From contig CAAFWD010000142.1 of the NCBI GenBank assembly GCA_900766645.1, positions 1 to 11,249 of the forward strand: DNA of 11,249 nucleotides. Reading direction: 5' to 3'. The notes below the pieces were generated by a model. It did not search any database. It worked only from the letters and a program-made list of their open reading frames with translations, and had not been told where the DNA came from. How positions within the stretch are numbered: position 1 is the first letter of the stretch; every line of letters begins with the position of its first letter. The stretch comes from an uncultured Cetobacterium sp. (lineage in GTDB: Bacteria > Fusobacteriota > Fusobacteriia > Fusobacteriales > Fusobacteriaceae). Both the position numbers and the translations under genes were made by a program. Below, piece after piece: positions 6,874 to 11,249 of the stretch.

Positions 6874-6980
6874 AGTAATTAGTATAATGAAGAAAAGGTT
6901 TTTCTTTGAGATAGTAGGATATAAGTGTTGAGTGAAACGCAAAAGGGCTTTTGTTATATTTGTTAAAGGAGGCTTTAAAG

Positions 6981-7895
6981 ATGATTGCAAAAGAAGTATT
7001 AATGATCAAACCGTGTAATTTTAATTTTAATGAGGAGACAGCTGTAAATAATGCCTATCAGAAAAATGAAAAAGAGGCTCGTGAAAAAATAGAAAGAGCA
7101 GCTATTTCAGAATTTGAAGCATTGGTAAAAAAAATAGAGGATAGGGGTGTTAAGGTTCATGTATTAGTGGATACTCCATGTCCATATACTCCAGATAGTA
7201 TTTTTCCAAATAACTGGTTTTCAACTCATATAGGAAAACTTGTGACATATCCAATGTTTGCTGAAAATAGGAGAGAGGAAAGAAAAAAATTTTTAGGCCA
7301 AGTCATGGATGTTTTGAGATTAGAGGAAAAAGATAGAATAGATTTTAGTAGTTTTGAAAAAGAAGGCTTATTTTTAGAAGGAACAGGAGCTTTAGTTTTA
7401 GATAGAGAAAATAAATATGCTTACTGTACATTATCTCCAAGAGCTTCAGAAAAAGTTCTAATTGAGTTTTGTAAAAAGTTAGATTATAAGCCGATTGTAT
7501 TTAAAGCTTTTCAAGAATTTTCAGGAAAAGAGATATCCATATATCATACTAATGTTATGATGGGACTAGGTGAAAAATTTGCAGTTATTTGTTTGAATGC
7601 GATTAAAGATAAAAATGAAAGAAATTTAGTAGAAGATACGTTAAGAAAAAGTGGAAAAAAAATAGTGGATATAACTTTTGATCAAGTATCTCATTTTGCA
7701 GGAAATGTACTTGAGGTTATGAATGGAAAAGGTAAAAAAATAGTTTTAATGTCAGAAAGTGCTTATGAGGCTTTAACGGCGGAACAAAAGGCAATAATAG
7801 AAGAGGAGTCTGAAATATTATATTCACCTATTCCAACGATCGAAACTTATGGTGGTGGATCAGTGAGATGTATGGTAGCAGAGATATATAGATAA
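6981..7895 (+). CDS. ctlX: CtlX-type citrulline/guanidino hydrolase (arginine deiminase superfamily)
   Basis: 304 aa. The frame is open from a TTG at 6951, but ATG 6981 has AAAGGAGG 8 bases upstream and is the natural start. It matches the CtlX family (citrulline utilisation hydrolase). The opening is V-L-M-I-K-P-C-N-F-N-F-N-E-E-T-A-x-N-N-A-Y-Q. The substrate loop P-D-S-I-F-P-N-N-W-F-S is at 71-81 and L-E-G-T-G-A (Glu133) at 132-137. I-Y-H-T-N-V-M-M (His189) is at 187-194, and the catalytic segment E-T-Y-G-G-G-S-V-R-C (Cys297) is near the C-terminus. Cys, His and Glu are the expected nucleophile and triad of pentein-fold guanidine-modifying enzymes. The likely reaction is hydrolysis of citrulline to ornithine, CO2 and ammonia, in the cytoplasm. 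No transporter or other arginine-pathway gene is beside it, and it has its own terminator, so it seems monocistronic or linked only to the upstream microprotein. Confidence 0.88.
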   Translation: MIAKEVLMIKPCNFNFNEETAVNNAYQKNEKEAREKIERAAISEFEALVKKIEDRGVKVHVLVDTPCPYTPDSIFPNNWFSTHIGKLVTYPMFAENRREERKKFLGQVMDVLRLEEKDRIDFSSFEKEGLFLEGTGALVLDRENKYAYCTLSPRASEKVLIEFCKKLDYKPIVFKAFQEFSGKEISIYHTNVMMGLGEKFAVICLNAIKDKNERNLVEDTLRKSGKKIVDITFDQVSHFAGNVLEVMNGKGKKIVLMSESAYEALTAEQKAIIEEESEILYSPIPTIETYGGGSVRCMVAEIYR

Positions 7896-7900
7896 AAAAT

Positions 7901-7931
7901 AAAGGATCTAAAATTGTTTAGATCCTTTTTT
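7901..7931 (+). terminator. Rho-independent terminator of the ctlX-like gene
   Basis: AAAGGATCTAAA (7901-7912) and TTTAGATCCTTT (7917-7928) form a perfect 12-bp stem with a 4-base loop, followed by a T run to 7931, 5 bases after the stop codon. Confidence 0.9.
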
Positions 7932-7944
7932 ATTTTTAAATATA

Positions 7945-7973
7945 TTGACAATCAAAATATTTTATAGTATAAA
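7945..7973 (+). promoter_or_regulatory. Promoter of the flavodoxin gene
   Basis: TTGACA (7945-7950), exactly 17 bases, then TATAAA (7968-7973). This is the best sigma-70-type promoter in the window. It implies a short leader of about 23 bases to the ATG at 8003, including the GAGGAGGT ribosome site near 7991-7998. Confidence 0.8.
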
Positions 7974-8002
7974 TTTAATAACAAATACTTGAGGAGGTTT
8001 TT

Positions 8003-8479
8003 ATGAAAGTCGGAATTTTTTATGGAAGTACAACAGGAGTAACAGAGGACATTGCAAATAAAGTTGGAAAACTGATTGAGGGACAGGTTATGAGTGCTTC
8101 AGATATTGAAAAAATAGTAGAGTTTGATCTTGCTATATTAGCAACCTCAACTTGGGGATTAGGAGATTTACAAGATGACTGGATGAGTTCTTTAAATGTA
8201 TTAAAGAAAATAAATCTTTCAGGGAAAAAAATAGCTTTAATTGGTGTTGGAGATCAAGTTGCTTTTAGTAGTACATTTGTTGATGGAATAAAAGACATTT
8301 ACGATGTTGTAAAAGAAAATGGAGGAGAAATAGTAGGAGAAACTAGCATTGATGGATATACATATGATGACTCAAGAGCAGAAAAAGATGGAATGTTTGT
8401 AGGGCTAGTAATTGATGAAGTGAATCAAAGTAATTTGACAGAGGAAAGAATAGAACAATGGGTGTCGAAGTTAAAATAA
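8003..8479 (+). CDS. Flavodoxin (long-chain type)
   Basis: 158 aa. The FMN phosphate loop G-S-T-T-G-V-T-E is at 8-15, and the first isoalloxazine loop S-T-W-G-L-G-D-L-Q-D-D-W is at 49-60 with Trp51. The second loop G-V-G-D-Q-V-A-F at 81-88 has Phe88 where the flavin-stacking Tyr usually sits. The long-chain insertion (G-Y-T-Y-D-D-S-R-A, 118-126) is present, as is the tail G-L-V-I-D-E-x-N-Q-S-N-L-T typical of FldA-like proteins. It is a cytoplasmic one-electron carrier able to replace ferredoxin, for example with pyruvate:flavodoxin oxidoreductase or under iron limitation. A strong promoter precedes it and a 38-aa microprotein gene begins 21 bases after its stop, so the two form a bicistronic unit closed by the hairpin at 8621-8649. 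No Fur-like operator was recognised. Confidence 0.92.
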   Translation: MKVGIFYGSTTGVTEDIANKVGKLIEGQVMSASDIEKIVEFDLAILATSTWGLGDLQDDWMSSLNVLKKINLSGKKIALIGVGDQVAFSSTFVDGIKDIYDVVKENGGEIVGETSIDGYTYDDSRAEKDGMFVGLVIDEVNQSNLTEERIEQWVSKLK

Positions 8480-8500
8480 AGTTTTTAAAGGGGAATTAAT

Positions 8501-8617
8501 ATGACAAGGGATAGATTTATGGAGATTTTAAATAAAGATGTGTCTGTTATAACAGAAAAAGAAAAAAGAGAGTTAGAAAATTTTATAATAGATTTAAAAA
8601 AAGTAAATAAAAAATAA
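8501..8617 (+). CDS. 38-aa microprotein downstream of flavodoxin, paralogue of 6760-6873
   Basis: ATG 8501 to TAA 8615-8617 encodes 38 residues starting M-T-R-D-R-F-M-E-I-L-N-K, then V-I-T-E-K-E-K-R-E-L-E-N-F-I-I-D-L-K-K. AAAGGGG is placed about 7 bases before the ATG. The similarity to the 37-aa product at 6760-6873 covers almost the whole length. This copy has two extra residues between N-K and the T-E-K motif and a more hydrophobic second helix (N-F-I-I-D-L). It is probably cotranscribed with flavodoxin. Amphipathic, charged, no signal peptide; no family recognised and no function proposed beyond a possible helix-hairpin binding partner. Confidence 0.78.
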   Translation: MTRDRFMEILNKDVSVITEKEKRELENFIIDLKKVNKK

Positions 8618-8620
8618 ATA

Positions 8621-8655
8621 AAATGGCTACTATACTTTAGTAGCCATTTATATTT
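8621..8655. terminator. Terminator between flavodoxin/microprotein and HAD genes
   Basis: AAATGGCTACTA (8621-8632) and TAGTAGCCATTT (8638-8649) make a perfect 12-bp stem with a 5-base loop. AT-rich tracts lie on both sides (T-rich after it on plus, A-rich before it), so it can serve both convergent units. Confidence 0.85.
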
Positions 8656-8664
8656 TATTGATAA

Positions 8665-9474
8665 TTATTTTTGTATAACATATTTTTCAATTAAATTTGC
8701 CATACCGTTATTGTCATTAGAAAAAGTCACATAATCAGCAATCTTTATAATTTCAGGTTTTGCATTTTCAACTGCCACAGCTAATCCAGCAGCTTGAAGC
8801 ATAGTTATATCATTATATGAATCACCAACGGCAATAGTTTCTTTAATATCAATATTAAGTTCTTTTATAAGTCTTTTTAAAGTATTTCCCTTATCAATGC
8901 CTTTTTTAGTTACTTCTAGGAAAAAAGGTTTTGATATAGCAATAGTGTAGATATCTTCATACATAGCTTTTAATTCTTTTTCCATATTTTTTAAATAAGT
9001 AGGTTCTCCTAGTATAATACATTTTATTGCATCTCTATCTACTGTATTTTTAAAGTTTTCAACGATTTTGTGAGGCATTTTAGTTAGGTTAACTTCCACA
9101 TCAATATACTCACTTGTAGTTTCAGAAATTATAGAATCATCTAAATATGTGATAATATGAAGATTTTTCTCTTTGCTAAAATCATATAGTTTATGAATAT
9201 CATCTTTTGTTAAAGATTCTTGAAACAAAGTTTTTCCAGTAGAGCACTCTGTAACAACAGCACCATTAAATGATAATAGATAGCTGTTGTATTTATCAAG
9301 TTCTAATTCAGTGGCTAAATCTTTCATTGCAAAAGTTGGCCTTCCAGAAGCTAAAATAAATTTAACACCTTTTTTTTGACACTTCATAATGGCTTTTTTA
9401 TCTGTTGGATTAATTTTTCCAGAAGAGTTAAGAAGAGTGTCGTCTAAATCAGTAAAAATTGCTTTATAATTCAT
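8665..9474 (-). CDS. Cof-type HAD-superfamily phosphatase
   Basis: 269 aa, typical of Cof/YidA class IIB HAD hydrolases. Motif I D-L-D-D-T is at 9-13 (nucleophile Asp9, acid/base Asp11) and motif II L-A-S-G-R-P at 41-46 (Ser43). The type-2 cap lies between about 85 and 190, motif III is Lys195 in K-G-I-D-K-G-N-T-L, and motif IV is G-D-S-Y-N-D at 217-222 (Asp218, Asp222). Relatives dephosphorylate sugar phosphates, FMN or pyridoxal phosphate in the cytoplasm with Mg2+; the actual substrate cannot be deduced. AAGGAG is 11 bases before the ATG, and an extended -10 promoter lies at 9515-9523. It stands alone, convergent with the flavodoxin unit. Confidence 0.92.
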   Translation of the reverse strand: MNYKAIFTDLDDTLLNSSGKINPTDKKAIMKCQKKGVKFILASGRPTFAMKDLATELELDKYNSYLLSFNGAVVTECSTGKTLFQESLTKDDIHKLYDFSKEKNLHIITYLDDSIISETTSEYIDVEVNLTKMPHKIVENFKNTVDRDAIKCIILGEPTYLKNMEKELKAMYEDIYTIAISKPFFLEVTKKGIDKGNTLKRLIKELNIDIKETIAVGDSYNDITMLQAAGLAVAVENAKPEIIKIADYVTFSNDNNGMANLIEKYVIQK

Positions 9475-9514
9475 AATAATTATATCTCCTTACTTATTTT
9501 ATTTTATAAAATTA

Positions 9515-9523
9515 ATTATATCA
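9515..9523 (-). promoter_or_regulatory. Extended -10 promoter of the HAD phosphatase gene
   Basis: On the minus strand TGATATAAT (9523-9515) is a perfect extended -10 (TG-N-TATAAT). No good -35 is visible, which is usual for extended -10 promoters. The leader would be about 35 bases. Confidence 0.55.
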
Positions 9524-9560
9524 AAATAACATATTTTTTCATAATATTTATTTGTAGATG

Positions 9561-9589
9561 CTAAAAATTGACTTTATTTGAATTTTTAG
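9561..9589. repeat. 9-bp perfect inverted repeat upstream of the qnr-like gene
   Basis: CTAAAAATT (9561-9569) and AATTTTTAG (9581-9589) flank 11 bases that hold TTGA-type -35 candidates (TTGACT 9568-9573, TTGAAT 9578-9583). It lies 54 bases before the ATG at 9643 and could be an operator or a weak hairpin. An 8-bp direct repeat AGCTTATA (9593-9600, 9621-9628) follows it. Confidence 0.4.
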
Positions 9590-9642
9590 TTAAGCTTATA
9601 TAGAAATATAGAGATAAATTAGCTTATAGGAGATGTAATATT

Positions 9643-10203
9643 ATGTATTTTGAAGAAGATATTGTAGAGAAAACAGTAGAAAACAAGATAATTTCAGGAA
9701 AAGAGATAATAAGAACTAACTTTGAAAGATGTAATTTTATTGATGTAACTTTTTTTGATTGTGAGTTTGAGGAAGTTATATTCGAAAAATGTAAATTTGA
9801 TTCTATTAAATTAGATAATGTGAAATTAAATGGAGTTATTTTTAAAAACTGTGAGTTTAAAAATATAAACTTTAGCAAAATATCTAAGTTTATAATAGAT
9901 TTTAAAATTTTAGATTCATTTATGAAATATTGTATTTTTGATAATTTAGAATTAGATGGAATTGAGTTTTTAAAAAATGAATTATACGAGTGTACTTTTC
10001 AAAAGTGTAGTTTAAAAAAATCAAAATTTAATAAAAGCATATTTAAAGAAACAAATTTTTATGAGTGTAATTTAGAAAAAGCTGATTTAAGTGATTGTGG
10101 TGGTTTAGCAATAGACATTCAGAATAATAAATTTAAAGGGGCAAAAGTATCAATAGAAATAGCTTTGAATAGTATAGAAAAGTTGGGAATAAAAGTAGTT
10201 TGA
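9643..10203 (+). CDS. Qnr-like pentapeptide-repeat protein
   Basis: 186 aa made almost entirely of pentapeptide repeats with Phe or Leu at the centre. Examples are T-N-F-E-R-C-N-F-I-D, C-E-F-E-E-V-I-F-E-K-C-K-F near 41-53, and E-T-N-F-Y-E-C-N-L-E-K-A-D-L in the last third. The run is interrupted at about 80-95 (S-K-F-I-I-D-F-K-I-L), like the break between the two coils of Qnr/MfpA. The C-terminus S-I-E-I-A-L-N-S-I-E-K-L-G-I-K resembles the dimer helix of Qnr proteins (A-S-L-L-M-E-R-L-G-I). Such right-handed beta-helices mimic DNA and protect gyrase and topoisomerase IV from quinolones or toxins. Length is between MfpA (183) and Qnr (218). Whether it protects gyrase here is unproven; a plain pentapeptide-repeat protein of other role is the alternative. 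The start is set by AGGAGA about 9 bases before the ATG. It stands alone. Confidence 0.75.
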   Translation: MYFEEDIVEKTVENKIISGKEIIRTNFERCNFIDVTFFDCEFEEVIFEKCKFDSIKLDNVKLNGVIFKNCEFKNINFSKISKFIIDFKILDSFMKYCIFDNLELDGIEFLKNELYECTFQKCSLKKSKFNKSIFKETNFYECNLEKADLSDCGGLAIDIQNNKFKGAKVSIEIALNSIEKLGIKVV

Positions 10204-10285
10204 TAAAAAGAGAAAAGCACCTGCCAAAGCAAGTGCCTTTCACATAAGAGCTAGTTCATCACATCCTAGGATGTTTTGTGCCTAG
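10204..10285 (-). ncRNA. Candidate ~80-nt small RNA
   Basis: The minus strand carries a promoter (10292-10320) and then about 80 bases with no open frame. It ends in GCACTTGC, loop TTTG, GCAGGTGC (10236-10217) followed by TTTTCTCTTTTT. The hairpin has a C/A mismatch on plus but a U-G wobble on minus, giving an unbroken 8-bp stem only in minus-strand RNA, which points to minus as the transcribed strand. The 5' part holds the palindrome at 10261-10274 and two CCTAGG copies that can pair as alternatives. The RNA would end against the stop codon of the qnr-like gene. No known RNA family recognised. It could alternatively be only a degenerate terminator for the qnr-like gene. Confidence 0.4.
10261..10274. 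repeat. 14-bp perfect palindrome with a second CCTAGG nearby
   Basis: ACATCCTAGGATGT is self-complementary over 14 bases; its core CCTAGG recurs at 10281-10286. It may be a protein-binding site or a stem in the candidate small RNA. Confidence 0.5.
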
Positions 10286-10291
10286 GGCTTT

Positions 10292-10320
10292 ATTATAAAA
10301 TATGTATATTAAAAAAGCAA
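10292..10320 (-). promoter_or_regulatory. Promoter of the candidate small RNA
   Basis: On the minus strand TTGCTT (10320-10315), 17 bases, then a perfect TATAAT (10297-10292). The start of transcription would be near 10285. The -35 box resembles the TTGCTA of the promoter at 6653-6681. Confidence 0.5.
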
Positions 10321-10736
10321 TTAAAATTTGATAAAAAATAGGGATGATTTATATTTAATATATATACTTTTAATTAGTGTATCATAGGTAGTATTTATTT
10401 CGAATAAAGACTTAAATTTTGAACTAAATATCAAAAAATGAGTTGCATAGTAAAAATAAATCCGATATGCTATTAAAATAGAGCTTAAAAGTTCTCAAGT
10501 GGAGGGGTGTTGTATATTGAAAAAACGAACGCTTCCTAAAGGTGTAAAATAGGTTAATTAGCTGTTATAATTTTAGCTATAGATTATATTGAAAAAATGT
10601 TTACAATTGATTTAAAAGGTTTTGAGAGGGATTTTTGTAATGCAAAAAATATAAAAATATAAAATGATGAAATTATTTTTATAATAAAAATAAAAGAAGA
10701 GAGATATTATTTAGAATAACAATATAGAATTCTTTT
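10321..10736. other. Gene-poor stretch with decayed-looking sequence
   Basis: No intact open frame with a ribosome site is seen on either strand over about 415 bases. A GGAGGGG at 10501-10507 is followed by only short frames: TTG 10517 gives L-K-K-R-T-L-P-K-G-V-K then TAG. From 10558 to 10719 another frame reads L-A-V-I-I-L-A-I-D-Y-I-E-K-M-F-T-I-D-L and onward, with a TAA at 10660, which looks like a former coding region. No tRNA, hairpin terminator or clear regulatory element was found in the rest. Confidence 0.5.
10517..10719 (+). pseudogene. Possible remnant of a small gene (frameshift plus internal stop)
   Basis: Two pieces in different frames look protein-like. Residues from TTG 10517 to TAG 10550 are in one frame. 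Then 10558 to the TAA at 10717-10719 is in another frame with one internal TAA at 10660-10662, reading G-F-E-R-D-F-C-N-A-K before it and N-D-E-I-I-F-I-I-K-I-K-E-E-R-Y-Y-L-E after it. A GGAGGGG precedes the first piece by about 9 bases. One frameshift and two stops would need repair to give a ~65-aa protein. The family is not recognised and AT-rich chance reading is a real alternative. Confidence 0.25.
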
Positions 10737-10749
10737 AGGAGGTTTTAAT

Positions 10750-11124
10750 ATGAAAAAAGTAGTACTATGTTTATTTATTTTGACTTCAATAATATCTTTA
10801 TCAAATTCAAGAGAGGATATGATAGAAAAACAGTTAATGGAAAAATATCCCTCTTTAACAGATGGAACTAATACAATAAAAGTACATGAATATGATGTAG
10901 AAATAAAAGGTGACAAAACAGAGGTTAAAATAGAAATAAAAGGTGATTCAAATAAGGAAGTATTTGAAAAATTTGATCAAGAAAAATTAGGGGCACTATT
11001 TACAGAAATAACAGAATATGCTCAAACGGAGATCACTAAACCTCAACCAATTGAATTAGAGGTTGAATTAGATAGAGATTTTGCTCCAGATGAATATTTA
11101 TATAAAAATACATTTTTAGATTAG
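10750..11124 (+). CDS. Exported acidic protein of unknown function
   Basis: 124 aa. An N-terminal signal peptide (M-K-K-V-V then a hydrophobic run to about residue 17, S-L-S-N-S) with no lipobox Cys predicts a soluble periplasmic or secreted protein of about 104 residues. The mature part alternates charged beta-like segments (D-V-E-I-K-G-D-K-T-E-V-K-I-E-I-K-G-D, 49-66), a helical stretch around 70-95 and an acidic C-terminus with P-D-E-Y-L-Y. It is rich in Glu, Lys and Asp and has no Cys after the signal. AGGAGG lies 7 bases before the ATG. It is monocistronic, bounded by decayed sequence upstream and a strong terminator downstream. No family recognised; a small host-contact or binding protein is possible but unsupported. 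Confidence 0.8.
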   Translation: MKKVVLCLFILTSIISLSNSREDMIEKQLMEKYPSLTDGTNTIKVHEYDVEIKGDKTEVKIEIKGDSNKEVFEKFDQEKLGALFTEITEYAQTEITKPQPIELEVELDRDFAPDEYLYKNTFLD

Positions 11125-11132
11125 TTATAGTT

Positions 11133-11163
11133 AAAAAAACTCCTGAAAAACAGGAGTTTTTTT
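11133..11163. terminator. Bidirectional rho-independent terminator
   Basis: ACTCCTG and CAGGAGT with a five-A loop, extended by A and T runs, give a stem of up to 13 bp (11133-11145 with 11151-11163). It ends the acidic exported protein gene on plus; on minus it directly follows the V-E-W-E-stop codons at 11170-11184. Confidence 0.9.
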
Positions 11164-11169
11164 ATAATC

Positions 11170-11184
11170 TTATTCCCACTCAAC
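11170..11184 (-). other. guaA-like 3' end fragment, possible attachment-site scar
   Basis: On the minus strand GTTGAGTGGGAATAA encodes V-E-W-E-stop, the usual last residues of GMP synthase (P-P-x-T-(V/I)-E-W-E). The codon before it in that frame is TAA, so no gene continues from it. A terminator follows 7 bases later, as after a real guaA. The 3' end of guaA is a known integration target of genomic islands, so this could be the far attachment copy of such an island. Chance match over 15 bases cannot be excluded. Confidence 0.35.
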
Positions 11185-11206
11185 TTAAGAAAAAACTTTA
11201 AAAATT

Positions 11207-11230
11207 AAACCTATTGATTTTACTAGGTTT
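11207..11230 (-). terminator. Probable terminator of a minus-strand gene beyond the right edge
   Basis: AAACCTA (11207-11213) and TAGGTTT (11224-11230) form a 7-bp stem with a 10-base loop. On the minus strand it is followed by an A-A then T run (AATTTTT), fitting termination of a gene entering from the right. On plus it is followed only by TTTAG. Confidence 0.5.
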
Positions 11231-11249
11231 TTAGAGGTGTATTTTTTGA

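Noticed and set aside
6940..6960. CAAAAG-GG-CTTTTG hairpin before the ctlX-like gene as a terminator
   Set aside because: The stem is short, AT-rich and followed by a poor T run; the functional signal is doubtful.
6951..6980. TTG start adding 10 residues to the CtlX-like protein
   Set aside because: The AAAGGAGG ribosome site lies inside this extension and directs initiation at ATG 6981, where family similarity begins.
6362..7009. A 215-aa minus-strand open frame
   Set aside because: Its first 130 residues run antisense through the microprotein, the ctlX start and a promoter. The low-complexity composition is what AT-rich DNA gives. Only the last 85 codons, with their own ribosome site and promoter, are kept.
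9624..9878. Minus-strand 84-aa frame opposite the qnr-like gene
   Set aside because: Antisense reading of pentapeptide repeats; repetitive composition explains the open frame.
10204..10320. Known riboswitch or IS200/IS605 end
   Set aside because: No recognised aptamer core (T-box, FMN, cobalamin, preQ1, c-di-GMP, fluoride) and no transposase or second end in the window.

Overview
The window is very AT-rich (codon and intergenic composition both), Gram-negative in character (HlyD/EmrA-type adaptor, lipoprotein signal, Sec-exported periplasmic proteins). It carries a gene mix that fits a fermentative anaerobe of the Fusobacteriota (Fusobacterium/Cetobacterium-like). This placement is an inference from composition and protein resemblance; no rRNA or other phylogenetic marker is present.

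Left part (1-3374, + strand): the last codons of an EmrA/HlyD-type adaptor are translationally coupled to an EmrB-like DHA2 drug-efflux permease. An AbgT-family transporter follows, with its own possible promoter flanked by a 10-bp direct repeat. A shared bidirectional terminator closes the block.

Middle part (3409-6681, - strand): a periplasmic SIMPL/DUF541 protein comes first in coordinate order, then a large exported FMN-bind/FAD reductase, a small lipoprotein carrying a cystatin fold signature (QIVAG), and an 85-aa two-helix membrane protein. The reductase looks like a soluble respiratory (flavocytochrome-c-like, heme-free) enzyme. It keeps the FMN-attachment and proton-donor motifs but lacks the usual dicarboxylate-binding residues, so its electron acceptor is probably not fumarate. 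The membrane protein and the cystatin-like lipoprotein may share a transcript starting near 6646.

Central-right part (6760-8617, + strand): a 37-aa microprotein, a CtlX-type guanidino/ureido hydrolase, a long-chain flavodoxin with a strong promoter, and a second 38-aa microprotein clearly related to the first. The two tiny genes are paralogues about 1.6 kb apart and look like an overlooked family.

Right part (8665-11249): a Cof-type HAD phosphatase (-), a Qnr-like pentapeptide-repeat protein (+), and a candidate ~80-nt small RNA on the minus strand with promoter and terminator, convergent with the qnr-like gene. About 430 bp of gene-poor, apparently decayed DNA follows, then an exported acidic hypothetical protein. 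The last 80 bases hold, on the minus strand, the codons V-E-W-E-stop typical of the end of guaA, followed by a terminator. This may be an integration scar of an island lying to the right. No CRISPR array, tRNA, rRNA or intact insertion sequence was seen.
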